Positions 28,401-36,138 of a stretch of 64,000 nucleotides of DNA are shown in pieces. The DNA is from a virus. The notes below the pieces were generated by a model. The model did no database searches, was not told the origin of the DNA, and worked only from the letters and a program-made list of their open reading frames with translations. Positions within the stretch are counted from its first letter, which is position 1. Each line of letters begins with the position of its first letter. The stretch covers positions 1 to 64,000 of IMG/VR virus record IMGVR_UViG_3300008107_000014. One strand, written 5' to 3'. The translations under genes and the position numbers were made by a program.

Positions 28401-31400
28401 GACCGCTGCGGTTGCATTATACATTACTAATCCAACTACTGCGGGTATTCCGTTTGTAGCAATGATTGATGAAAACAAATTCCTTGCATACAATTTTGAA
28501 AAATATCTACCAAGCACACCTGGTACATTTAACTTTAAATTTTATAAAAATGACAGTCGAATTAATCTAGTCCATCACGAGTACCACTTATTAACTGAAG
28601 GTGTTGCAGGTAGTGTACCTACAACTAATCTTGAGAATAAGTGGATTGATAGTTTAATTGGCTACGATATGATTGGCAATACTGTTCCTGATCCTGCGTT
28701 ATCACCAAAGCAACGATATGGCACCGGCTATCGTCCAAGACAGAGCATGTTTGTTAACAGACAAACAGCACTAAAAGTATTCATTGATGAAGTAAATTCA
28801 ATTTTAGAAACTGATTCATTCGCTGATATTATTGATTTTACAACGTTGAATTCAATTGACGAGATACCTAATTCTAAATTAAATCTATATGATATTACAT
28901 TAGATACATATGCAGACCTAATTACTGTTAACATTGCAAGGATTAAACCTGCACTAATTAAAGGAAATTTAGTTGACGGCAAATTAACATCGATTGATAT
29001 TATTGATGCTGGATTTGGTTATCGTGTTGCACCTCCAGTAGTTATTACTGGAACTGGAACTGGAGCATCTGTTACATTAACAATTGATAATTCGGGACGT
29101 GTTTCTGGATATAAAATCAATAATGCTGGTAAAAAATATGACTCGGTTACATTAACAGTAAGAGCATTCTCTGTACTGGTTAACAATGATGAAACATATA
29201 ATAACTATTGGTCTGTGTATCAATTTGATAGCAAGAGTACGTCATTCTTTAGATCGCTGACGCAAGATTTTGACACTACTAGATATTGGTCTCTAAAAGA
29301 TTGGTGGGCTATGGGCTATGGCAGTTCAAGCAGAGTAGTTGAAGAAATTCCGGGTACCTATTACGAGCCACAGTTAGCAAGAACTATTGAACTTAAATTA
29401 AATGATCTAATTAAAATTACCGAATATGGTAATGGCGGTTGGGCAGTATTAAAGTTAATCAATGAATCTGCAACTACTATTAATGAAAAATATCAAATAG
29501 TAGGTAGACACAATGGTACATTTGAATTTTCATCACTGTTGTATGACGAAAGTATAAATGAAATCGGATATGACAATATAGGTAGTTATGATTCTAATTC
29601 CTATGATAGACAGCCTGTTAGTGAAACTCGCAATATCATCAAAACAATTCGTGATGATATTTTAATTAACGACTTAGCGGCTAGATGGAATCAACTATTC
29701 TTTAATAGTGTTCATTATATTTTCTCTGAGCAACTATACGTTGACTGGGCATTTAAAACAAGTTTCTTAAATGCAATACATCGTGTGGGTGGCCTAGATC
29801 AGAAAACACATTATAAAAATGATAATCTAGAAAGCTACGAAGAATATCTAAAAGAAGTTAAACCATATAGAACTAAAATTAGAGAATATACAAGTAGCTA
29901 CGATCATTTAGATAATACAAACTCTGCAATGTCAGATTTTGACCTGCCTCCTTACTACGACGAAGTTGAAGGTAAATTAGTTCCTGTTAAATCTAACAAT
30001 GAATTATTAAATACCTATCCGTGGAAAGCTTGGAAAGATAACAATACATTTAAAATAACTGATATCGTAGTCTATGACGAGGGTAGTGAATATATTAATA
30101 CTCCGTCAGTTGATATTAGTGGCGGCGGAGGACAAGGGGCAAAAGCACAGGCATTTACATCAAATGGTGTAGTCACCGGAGTAGTTGTAACTGAGCAAGG
30201 TTTTGGTTATACATCTGCGCCTACTATTACACTAGTTGGTGGATATCAAACCAGCGGAACTGAAGCAAAGGCCACAGCATTTATTGGCAACGGAGTTGTG
30301 CGTTCGTTTGATGTTACTATGAAATTTGATAGAATTTCTAAAACTGGAACATATCAAAATTTCTTTAAAACTGAAACTATCACAGCCGACGGACTTACTG
30401 CAATATACGATTTAAAATATCCACCAACCACTGATAAATCTAAGATTACTGTTTCAGTTAATGGATCACTATTGTTGTCAAATGAATACAACATTATGTT
30501 GTTTAATGACGTTATAGACGGGCTAACTGTTCTTAAAGGAAAACTTGCTTTTACTAGTACACCGATTGAATTGTCGACTATTACTATATCATATGAAAAG
30601 AATGACGATATTTTAGACAGTATTGACCGGATTAACAAACATTATGTTGCCAAAGACGGCATGTTAGGAAAAGATCCTAAACAATTAATGACCGGCTTAG
30701 ACTTTGGCGGTGTAGTTATACAGGGCAGTTCTTTTAACTCAACTGGCGGTTGGGATGCCCTGCCTTGGTTTAGTGACAGCTGGGACAGTGTTATTCCTAA
30801 TGCAGACTACTATATAGTTGCCGACGGAAGCACAACAAGTATTACGTTGCCATATACTCCGTCAGTTGGTCAGGCCATTAACATTTATATTAAGCGTGGA
30901 GATTTTTCTACACTACCAGATAAGACTGGTAGATTTAGTAGAATAGATGATCCTTACTTTAATTTATATGACGGATCGACTATACAAGCTAATGGTAATA
31001 GTGTAGCAGCCGAAGGCGCAATAATGAATACATTTATTGGCAACGGTGTTACTAAAGAAATAAACCTACCATATAGTCTACATACACAAGCTGGTGATAT
31101 TTTAATCTTTAGATCTAGCGATAGTGACGGTACTGTAAGTATTACTGATACAAACGTTCAGGACACTACATTATCCGGTGGTAATTTATCTAACATTAAT
31201 AATGCATATTCTACCGCTAATGGCCTAACTGCTGACGAAATATCCATTAATGGTGATACATTTATTAGTCCATATCAAGTTCCTGCTCCGGAAGAAAATG
31301 TTCCCGGCCAGGTGCTAGATTCTGTATCTATTAAAACGTTCCAACGTACAAGCACTGGTGCTGCACAGGTTAGAAGTGTTGTCAAATATACAGACGGTGC

Positions 31401-33336
31401 AACTAAAATTTTTAAAATTGGCCACCCCATTCTTGAATCGAAGTCAGTTATTGTATATGTTGATAAGATTAAGCAAACTCAAAGTTTAGATCCTTATAAC
31501 ATAACCTATGATTATTATCTTAACTTAATAGATCAACAAATTGAATTTAATGTAATTCCGCCAGCAGGAAAGATTGTAGAAGTTGTTACTATCGGTCCGG
31601 GCGGATACCAAATTCTTGACTATGAAGAATTTGTAGGCGACGGTACAACTACGTTATTTTTAACAAGTGCAAGATTTGAAGATACTCGTTATATTCTAGT
31701 CACAGTCAACGGAATTGAGTATCCAGCAAATTTCATTACTTCTAAAGGATTATTAAATGACAAAGATAATACTGTAATTCAGTTTGCCGTTCCACCTGCA
31801 TTTAGGGAGTCAATTAAAATATTAGTACTAGCTGATAGTATTGAATCTGATAGTTCCGGACAAAGTGTTATTAGGATCAATGAACAATTCATTGTGCATG
31901 ATGGAAGTACAATGATTTATAATTTGGATAAATTTGTAAATCTGGATAGAAGTTCAGCAGCCGGTAACATGATAGTTGAAGTTAACGGGCGATATATTGA
32001 TTCTGCCGATGCGCTATTCTTTAAGTATGACGGAATTAATAATTCTATTATCATTGGACAAGATCCTCTATACAATCCTGGTAGTATTGATGTTAGAAAT
32101 ATTAAAGTTTATATTGATGAGCAGCCAATTGACTTTATTAGACAATGGAGCTTCAATGGTATCGATAATCGATTAACAGTGCTTACAGAATATTTAAAAC
32201 TTGGAGCAGAAATAAGAATAGAAGTTCAACGAGATGACTTTTATCGAGTTGAAAATGATAATCTACGTTTATTGCCATCGTTGACAATAGCAGCCGGTGA
32301 TATTATTAAAGTAACATGGTTCAGTGAATATCCAACAATGTCAATTATCAAAGATAGATTTCCGGGAAATCGAGGAGTCTTTAAATTAAGACGACAGGTT
32401 GATAATTTTTCAACAGTATGGATTTACAAAAATGGTACAAGATTGACTCCTGATGTTGATTACTCAGTTGACATCAACTTTAGTTTTATTAAGTTAAAAA
32501 ATTCTGCGTTAGCAACAGACGCTATTACATTGATTGTATTTGGACAAAAAGATTATGAATTGCCTATCTCTTATGAAATTTTTAAAGATATGCTAAACGT
32601 TAATCATTATAAGCGTTATTCAATCGGCACAGTAAAATTAGATCAGCCATTGAATTATTACGATACTGAAATTATTGTGAATAATGCATCTGATCTAATT
32701 ACGCCTGATCTGCCAAATAGAGTACCTGGCATGTTGTTAATCAACAACGAACGTATCGAATACTATACTAAAACAGGTAATGTCCTGGGTCAGTTGACTA
32801 GGGGAATTCAAGGATCTTCTACACCAGAAGTACACGCCGCAGGAACTGATGTTGCCGATGTATCGGTAACTGAAAGTTTACCGTATCGTGAATATCAAGA
32901 AAAAGAAGAGTTTATCAGCGATGGTAGTAGTTTATTAATTGGACCGTTAATGAATACCCCAGTAAAGGCTACTCCGACTACATGGTATCGATCATCAATT
33001 CCTAGTAACTTTGGACCAAATCATCAGTACGAAGTGTTTGTTAACGGAAAACGTTTACGTAAAGATCCGTATGCGCAATACTTGGAAAATAATGGATCTT
33101 ATAGTCCAGCAGCCGATATTAATGTTGAAGCAGAGTTCTCCGTTGACGGAACTACAGCATATATTAGACTTACGTCAAAAGTACCTGCAGGAACCAAGAT
33201 TACAATCATTAGTCGTAGCGGTAAAATCTTCTACGATAGTGGGTTAACGACACCTGCATCGGGTGCTTCACTAATTTTAAACGATTCTGTGGTCGCTAAG
33301 TTTTTAAGAAATAAGCGCACAAAATTACCAGAATAA
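19426..33336 (+). CDS. 7: Giant gp7-like baseplate wedge protein with adhesin-type repeats
   Basis: This 4,636-residue protein takes over a fifth of the window. Position after gp6 and the start (SGLPIRRTVDFLPSVF, then FLGGVLDPLVQPG) fit gp7 of marine T4-likes; T4 gp7 has 1,032 residues. Repeats seen: seven CBM5/12-like modules with the pattern Y..G..V.Y....Y.A...........W at about residues 229, 1475, 1727, 2222, 2276, 2412 and 2530, three with the matching GDGSSI turn; FG-GAP or integrin-like repeats near 2350, 2492, 2619, 2675 and 2755 (GDEFGHSISLS, GDRFGASVD); GFGY..P.V.ITG repeats near 3200 and 3550-3610; and FVGDGTTTLF...VTVNG type fibre repeats from about 4080 to the end. T4 gp7 forms the outer arm of the wedge. 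The repeats suggest an added polysaccharide-binding role. No frameshift is visible. One very large adhesin fused to a wedge domain is the alternative view. Confidence 0.75.
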   Translation: MTDKVFNQSGLPIRRTVDFLPSVFKTETNSKFLGGVLDPLVQPGVLEKLSGFIGKKYGKTFNGKDVYIDSDDTLRSRYQLEPGVIVTNKKKTITNFYDYLDFKNQLNFFANDIQRDDLITKDECYSWAPPIDWDKFVNFREYYWQPSGPPSVAVLGQSQKIESTFRVRAVENGDLPTWLFYPDGLTYNPTIILYRGQTYNFEVNSPRNKFSIRRTGSIDLVQGQFNPLMFYTAGEVVAYNNKLWKAKVDIQGDGSSINEFSQDWEATDLTDVNTYNTGVTNNGIEVGTLTFTVPNDAPDSLFYISEQEPLRTGQFIIKDILENTFIDIEKEILQKKTYTSSNGVKFTNGMVIGFAGKTSPTKYATGRWLIEGVGSSITLIEFDRLTPPVLDNTNTEVLFDNEGFDTLPYDEATSFPGVKDYIISNRASIDGNPWSRNNRWFHKSVLEYSHSLNNSSLDADESLRAKRPIIEYAPNVQLFDHCAIAKVAVDFIDNFTKDVFSTIEGKSGYSIDGERLFQGARVLVTADTDNLVKNKIYRVNFIATQYSGNTGTQISLVEDTDAISQAGDGVLVLKGATYRGKMFHFNGTTWKISQSKTTVNQPILFDVYDTDENSFGDTLTYPVSTFTGTTILGYKIGNGVVDKELGISLSYLNIDNIGDVLFTANWDTDTFAYQQPSIATKKINTGFLKINAANRSSSYTNTWEITASDYLQPVVDSILITKATNIVAFDSVYWNQASKEKIVFYKNGLLFNKPFTRQGLRKEQFVFEKNFAVDDVISIKVYSDAEADQGFYEIPTGLEKNPLNQDLVEITYGQVLDHLGTMVELDTAFTGVFPGSSNIRDITGFQKYGRRLVKHEGVLPLSLMLICDKDVNVIKSINYSALSYQQFKNNFLTLATTLEYDQNPVNFVDAILNEMSKIKNIDNAFSDSDMIGAGSHKNLIYKVEDQVKTFALTTKFDLNSLSRIAVYVYKNQTQLLHGTDYTFNKTFGYLNLLIDVADGDVIEIREYNSTSYAFIPSTPTKLGLYKKYTPTMFIDDTYITPTQVIQGHDGSIVVAYDDYRDELLMELEKRIYNNIKAEYDPAKFDIDAILGGYYGTGVYTKAQLDKILEPQFLSWITNSNVDYVENSYLDTENSFTYTYSDMTDFTQERNLLGWWRGIYLWFYDTDRPHTSPWEMLGFSQRPTWWESEYGPAPYTRGNTLLWEDLRDGIIRQGTRAGTYNRYARPSLLSHLPVDDQGRLISPLQSNLAQNFSLINATGNFKFGDVGPAEAAWRKSPSYPFAIVTALSLMKPFEFIPKAIDVSRIKKNKINQTVHTDTNVFLSIDAIQLPVPLVTQTSGLLNYIADFLKGKDQSLSILTDKVKNIDVRLSNKIGGFVDQAQQRYLLDSKNPKSKSSSVFIPQEDYDIIFNIGTPFLTINYSGVIVEKVNTGWKLSGYDNKNPFFNYYQALESKSDPLVSVGGVTDTFLVWTASQYYAVGEVVKNGDKYYRVVKGHTSGNTFDDTQFKQLARLDQVGAVEVNKRQYFNKTETKKIAYSTVLPTLQSVADFLYGYEQYLLSLGIVFDEYNYTTQSVNDWSTSIKEFLFWSKHNWAEGQLITLSPAAYKFDIRFLMGSVDNLLDSFYEYTIFKKDGNILLPAFINVNRDYQTFSISVTDTTDGIYFVNLNFVLKEHVVVFKDKTVFNDVLYDKTSGYRQDRVKVIGYRTTDWDGDYTSPGFLFDNVNIQEWQPFIDYGLGDIVSYREFNWTSQAKQTGTEEFDDTKWTKLDSHPTKGLVANFDYRINQFEDYYDLDADGLSSSHRDLARHAVGYQQRDYLNNLSQDPVSQFKIYQGFIREKGTANAITKIFDKLSRTDSDSISLKEEWAFRVGDFGGTDQFTEFEFLLDKGKFKLTPQPIIISEYPTNAVDTSDLYYRIPLTDFTIKSVGATSAVLPMAHYDVPNRNAGYVKIDQADAIVKTIDDITSLSVTDISYGSHVWITFDPLKQWNVLRYTRSNMFVQSVIRDNTTKIITVTCNMRHGFNVGDVISISGIVNLSGFFKILTVDGYDFGIKTSVTDEPILEDSYLAAVGYFEPARFNDARSISPTEFAKLKVGNRLFLDVDENDRWEVLEKINSIYSSNLIDEYGFTQPVNAGVAVLQLIIRNQTIVSIPGSNAVVAYTDTFDGKLRSFQTLTAPDFLETRLLGKFGYVLNATPDEKWLFVGSPLVSGVGSRFQGDFSTTAFYNQNDIVIFAGKLWRALRNVNGDGSSINVYTQDWEIATNILADTYNSIYVNTKYYRKGSIVQYGSLSYIALQNTTGRLPIDTAYWAITTAGNAGYIKQGVVTVYQWKNEQWTEKETFVSPRPQPEEKFGFSISSAVLADGSYQLAVSAPGATNNTGAVYLYKLNSTDPLLPEWELIEDSTYLGIYDQTRFYPAGSIVWYGNKLWKALADNNGDGSSITVNSADWIEMSDTITQSSLPTSAAIIEDGLITEVGILNGTTFRLPEIVKAGDEFGHSISLSTDGLTLVVGSPYGDEKSITNYKGVWVSYQLYTSGDVVRYNTEYYRVTASTSINDIPATLVNWTFINFADSDSASKKFGKLFVYKRNSIGVYQLFQTVSNSTIPSITDIGLEVLEAGDRFGASVDTNKDGTVIIASAPFGNINFADNGYAYVLKYSSTENKYKLTNKFSGIESSNFELFGTQVKVTDDADKIVISAQNSITKLKVKFDNNSTTFDKKTTGFFKEQGSTGRVYVYEQQFTEYFLAEELDATFIADESFGSSLDVKNNTIVVGSPTYKVGGLPFGQVRKFKKQQGELTWNTIGAQPLQVNIGLLKSIGIYDTDKNELISDIDIVDHYKYKFLGIVEQELDFKVPYDPAIYSFGTDEGVTVDTGQTWYEKNVGKVWINMKNVKWINYEQGDIAYRAGHWNELAKGATVDVFEWVETLIVPSEWSTIADTTEGLSLGISGQPLYPNDTSYNTKIIYDEATGTVAKRLYYYWVKNSANIPDVPDRKLSTAAVALYITNPTTAGIPFVAMIDENKFLAYNFEKYLPSTPGTFNFKFYKNDSRINLVHHEYHLLTEGVAGSVPTTNLENKWIDSLIGYDMIGNTVPDPALSPKQRYGTGYRPRQSMFVNRQTALKVFIDEVNSILETDSFADIIDFTTLNSIDEIPNSKLNLYDITLDTYADLITVNIARIKPALIKGNLVDGKLTSIDIIDAGFGYRVAPPVVITGTGTGASVTLTIDNSGRVSGYKINNAGKKYDSVTLTVRAFSVLVNNDETYNNYWSVYQFDSKSTSFFRSLTQDFDTTRYWSLKDWWAMGYGSSSRVVEEIPGTYYEPQLARTIELKLNDLIKITEYGNGGWAVLKLINESATTINEKYQIVGRHNGTFEFSSLLYDESINEIGYDNIGSYDSNSYDRQPVSETRNIIKTIRDDILINDLAARWNQLFFNSVHYIFSEQLYVDWAFKTSFLNAIHRVGGLDQKTHYKNDNLESYEEYLKEVKPYRTKIREYTSSYDHLDNTNSAMSDFDLPPYYDEVEGKLVPVKSNNELLNTYPWKAWKDNNTFKITDIVVYDEGSEYINTPSVDISGGGGQGAKAQAFTSNGVVTGVVVTEQGFGYTSAPTITLVGGYQTSGTEAKATAFIGNGVVRSFDVTMKFDRISKTGTYQNFFKTETITADGLTAIYDLKYPPTTDKSKITVSVNGSLLLSNEYNIMLFNDVIDGLTVLKGKLAFTSTPIELSTITISYEKNDDILDSIDRINKHYVAKDGMLGKDPKQLMTGLDFGGVVIQGSSFNSTGGWDALPWFSDSWDSVIPNADYYIVADGSTTSITLPYTPSVGQAINIYIKRGDFSTLPDKTGRFSRIDDPYFNLYDGSTIQANGNSVAAEGAIMNTFIGNGVTKEINLPYSLHTQAGDILIFRSSDSDGTVSITDTNVQDTTLSGGNLSNINNAYSTANGLTADEISINGDTFISPYQVPAPEENVPGQVLDSVSIKTFQRTSTGAAQVRSVVKYTDGATKIFKIGHPILESKSVIVYVDKIKQTQSLDPYNITYDYYLNLIDQQIEFNVIPPAGKIVEVVTIGPGGYQILDYEEFVGDGTTTLFLTSARFEDTRYILVTVNGIEYPANFITSKGLLNDKDNTVIQFAVPPAFRESIKILVLADSIESDSSGQSVIRINEQFIVHDGSTMIYNLDKFVNLDRSSAAGNMIVEVNGRYIDSADALFFKYDGINNSIIIGQDPLYNPGSIDVRNIKVYIDEQPIDFIRQWSFNGIDNRLTVLTEYLKLGAEIRIEVQRDDFYRVENDNLRLLPSLTIAAGDIIKVTWFSEYPTMSIIKDRFPGNRGVFKLRRQVDNFSTVWIYKNGTRLTPDVDYSVDINFSFIKLKNSALATDAITLIVFGQKDYELPISYEIFKDMLNVNHYKRYSIGTVKLDQPLNYYDTEIIVNNASDLITPDLPNRVPGMLLINNERIEYYTKTGNVLGQLTRGIQGSSTPEVHAAGTDVADVSVTESLPYREYQEKEEFISDGSSLLIGPLMNTPVKATPTTWYRSSIPSNFGPNHQYEVFVNGKRLRKDPYAQYLENNGSYSPAADINVEAEFSVDGTTAYIRLTSKVPAGTKITIISRSGKIFYDSGLTTPASGASLILNDSVVAKFLRNKRTKLPE
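20113..27150 (+). repeat. CBM5/12-like and FG-GAP-like coding repeats inside the gp7-like gene
   Basis: Related coding units lie at about 20113, 23848, 24604, 26089, 26251, 26659 and 27013. Three share near-identical DNA around GGCGACGGCAGTTC (20176, 26155, 26724). Four FG-GAP-like units alternate with the last modules between 26011 and 27750. The spread suggests internal duplication or recombination. Confidence 0.6.
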
Positions 33337-33339
33337 ATA
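33332..33339 (+). promoter_or_regulatory. Putative late promoter octamer
   Basis: AATAAATA overlaps the end of the gp7-like stop region and lies 16 bases before the ATG at 33356. This would give a very short leader. Confidence 0.3.
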
Positions 33340-33355
33340 CACTGTGAGAAATATT

Positions 33356-33994
33356 ATGTCGAACAAAGAAAATGAAAAAATTATGACTAAACCGAACGAA
33401 ACGCTAGGCTTTCATATTGAAGGCCATATTAAAATATGGGATCCAGCAACTGGTGAAATATTTCGTGATAAACGAAATGCAATTCATTATGAAAATATGA
33501 GCCAGGCACTAGCCCAAAGCTTATCAGTTCAGGGCAAGGGCACTGTTTATCAAATGGTATTCGGAACCGGCGGCACAACTGTTGACCCTACTGGGCTGAT
33601 TACTTATCTAACTCCAAATACTACAGGTACTAATTCTAGTCTTTATAATCAAACCTACGCCAAAGTAGTTGATCAAAGTGCTAAAGAAAATTTGGATCCT
33701 GTTAGAAATAAGATGGAAGTTAGACATATTAGTGGTGCAACTTATTCCGACATTATTGTAACTTGTTTCTTAGACTACGGAGAACCTTCCGGACAAGAAG
33801 CCTTTGACAACAGTCAAACGATGGATGGTAATTTTATATTTGACGAACTTGGATTAAAGGGATTCGATGCAGCCGGTAACGGTAAGTTGTTAACTCATGT
33901 TGTTTTCCATCCAGTTCAAAAATCTTTGAACAGACTGATGCAGATTGATTACACTGTACGTATTCAAAGTTTAACTGGTTTTAACGAGGTATAA
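33356..33994 (+). CDS. Baseplate/tail protein in the gp8 position, family unclear
   Basis: This protein of about 212 residues follows the gp7-like gene, where T4 has gene 8. ATG at 33356 (MSNKENEKIM) follows GTGAGAAAT; GTG at 33344 and ATG at 33383 are other possible starts. Features include GFHIEGHIKIWDPATGEIF, a Gly/Thr-rich middle (MVFGTGGTTVDP), and a C-terminal FDELGLKGFDAAGNGKLLTHVVFHP. It is shorter than T4 gp8 (334 residues), and I cannot confirm homology. A baseplate or fibre-connector role is inferred from position between gp7 and the fibre genes. Confidence 0.6.
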   Translation: MSNKENEKIMTKPNETLGFHIEGHIKIWDPATGEIFRDKRNAIHYENMSQALAQSLSVQGKGTVYQMVFGTGGTTVDPTGLITYLTPNTTGTNSSLYNQTYAKVVDQSAKENLDPVRNKMEVRHISGATYSDIIVTCFLDYGEPSGQEAFDNSQTMDGNFIFDELGLKGFDAAGNGKLLTHVVFHPVQKSLNRLMQIDYTVRIQSLTGFNEV

Positions 33995-33995
33995 C

Positions 33996-36125
33996 ATGCC
34001 ATATATTGTAACGTTTACTGAAAAAGATCAAAAGGTACCTATTACTGTATATGACAATACGTCAAATACTGATACCTCTATTACACTGCCTGGCCGTAAT
34101 GTAACCGGCTATGGGCAAATTATTGCAGAAAATTTTATTAGATTGTTAGAAAATTTTGCAGGACCGGGAAGACCGACCAACCCCGTTGAAGGACAGTTGT
34201 GGTATAACACAACCAACGAGCAATTACAGATATGGGATAATGTTGACTGGAAAGCAGCTAGTAATATTCAAACTAGTGTTGCTACACCAGATGCAGCGGC
34301 TAGTAGAAAAGGCGATTTATGGGTTGATACTAATAAACAACAACTTTCTATTTACTCCGGCAACAAATGGATATTAGTTGGTCCATATGTTAGTACAATT
34401 GACGGAAAACGAACCGGACCTATTGTTGAAACTATCATTGGATCGGATAACTTAGATAAGACAGTAGTAACGTTTTATATTGATGATTCTCCTATTATGA
34501 TTATCAGCAAGGAGCAATTTTATCCCAAAGCAGATATTGCGGGATTTACAGCACAGGGGATTAAACCCGGAATCAATATTACCGCAGAAACATTTGTAAC
34601 AGGATTTCCAACTAGATTACTGGGAGTTGCTACATCGTCTGAAGCACTTAGAGTTAACGAAGCAGATGTTGCTGCATCTTTATTTTTAAGATCCGACGCA
34701 ATTAACACCACCGAATATCAACTTAATGTTCGAAATAATTCTGGTATTACAGTTGGTGCTGATAGTACATTTAATATTTTAAGTGGTTCATCGGGCGGCA
34801 AACTTTATAATTCGTTGGCCGGTGGATCAATTGACATTCAAACATCTAAATTAGGTTTGCCAGCTACGATTCTTCGTGTTAAAGAAGATAATGTCGGCAT
34901 TAATACACTTGAACCACAAGCGTCCTTGCATGTCACTGGCGATGCAATTATTACTAATGTAGTTAATTTAACCAGCGCAACTGATGCAGTTAACGTCAAT
35001 AGTGGAGCATTACAGGTCACAGGCGGTGTTTCAATTAAAAAGAAATTAGTAGTTGGCGGTAACATTGATTCTCAAAGCACATTATCTACAAGAACAATTC
35101 TACCAGCCGTATCTAACACCTACGATATTGGAACAAGCGAACTTAGATATAACAACATCTATTCTAAAAAAATAACAGCCCAAGAGTTTGATGGTGCATT
35201 TACAGGTAACATTTCCGGTAATGCTGATACTGCTAATGCATTAAAAAATACAACAACCTTTAAATTCAAAGGAGCAGTTACATTAAAAACTGACGTTGTC
35301 TTTGACGGATCTGGAACAGCAACTGTCAAAGAGTTTGATACTGTACTGTCGCTTGACTTTATTGCTAATCAGAACACCCTAAGTACTTCGACTTATGATA
35401 CTAGTGTATTGGTATATGTTCCTCGTTCATTGTCATCTAATAAACTTGGAAAAATGACTCGAGACGACTTTGTTGGAGAACTAGGAGTCCCCATTGGTAC
35501 AATTATGCCATTTGCTGGTGACATTGTGCCTAAGGGTTATTTGTTGTGTGACGGTAGTGAAGTTTTTAGAAATCAATATTCTGATTTGTATAATCTTATA
35601 TTAGACAAATATGTTCCTAGTGGATATGTATGGAAATCAGGATCGGACTATCAAACATATTTTAAATTACCTGATCTTCGAGGTCGATTCCCACTAGGCG
35701 CAGACAATATGTCTAATGGATTAACAATAGCATCAACATCTGTTTCGGCAGGTGGCGGCTCAGTTAATCGCGTATCTGGTACAGAAGCAAGTAGACTAGG
35801 CGGATCATCTGGTCAAGCTGCCTATGGATTAACAACTGGTAATTTACCGCAGCATCAACATGATATGAGAGGTGTACGTCCAGACGGAACACCAGGCGAA
35901 CAGTACTATGCGGTTAACGCAACCACCGCAACTCCTATTGATGCTAGTGCAACATTAAGAGCAGGCGGTGTGCCTGTAGCTGGTCAGTTAGCTAGTTTAG
36001 CAAGTTCTGGAAATATCAAAGATCAAACTCAACTGGCTCAACAATTTCCATTGATGAACCCATACCAAACTATTAATTACATTATTAGATATGGTCGCGA
36101 CTTCTTTGATGCAGCTAATAGATAA
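33996..36125 (+). CDS. Tail fibre-type protein with C-terminal collar domain
   Basis: This 709-residue protein has the N-terminal module shared by four neighbours (residues about 1-130: VTGYGQIIAENFIRLLENFAG, PTNPVEGQLWYNT, GDLWVDTNKQQLSIYSG). The middle is beta-rich with fibre-like repeats (FTGNISGNADTANALK). Residues about 497-709 form a phage tail collar domain: VPIGTIMPFAGDIVPKGYLLCDG, FKLPDLRGRFPLG and QHQHDM, the last a possible metal-binding tip. T4 gp12 has a similar collar and metal-bound knob. This is probably the short fibre or a receptor-binding fibre. It starts two bases after the previous stop. Confidence 0.75.
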   Translation: MPYIVTFTEKDQKVPITVYDNTSNTDTSITLPGRNVTGYGQIIAENFIRLLENFAGPGRPTNPVEGQLWYNTTNEQLQIWDNVDWKAASNIQTSVATPDAAASRKGDLWVDTNKQQLSIYSGNKWILVGPYVSTIDGKRTGPIVETIIGSDNLDKTVVTFYIDDSPIMIISKEQFYPKADIAGFTAQGIKPGINITAETFVTGFPTRLLGVATSSEALRVNEADVAASLFLRSDAINTTEYQLNVRNNSGITVGADSTFNILSGSSGGKLYNSLAGGSIDIQTSKLGLPATILRVKEDNVGINTLEPQASLHVTGDAIITNVVNLTSATDAVNVNSGALQVTGGVSIKKKLVVGGNIDSQSTLSTRTILPAVSNTYDIGTSELRYNNIYSKKITAQEFDGAFTGNISGNADTANALKNTTTFKFKGAVTLKTDVVFDGSGTATVKEFDTVLSLDFIANQNTLSTSTYDTSVLVYVPRSLSSNKLGKMTRDDFVGELGVPIGTIMPFAGDIVPKGYLLCDGSEVFRNQYSDLYNLILDKYVPSGYVWKSGSDYQTYFKLPDLRGRFPLGADNMSNGLTIASTSVSAGGGSVNRVSGTEASRLGGSSGQAAYGLTTGNLPQHQHDMRGVRPDGTPGEQYYAVNATTATPIDASATLRAGGVPVAGQLASLASSGNIKDQTQLAQQFPLMNPYQTINYIIRYGRDFFDAANR

Positions 36126-36138
36126 TAGGGTATAAAAC

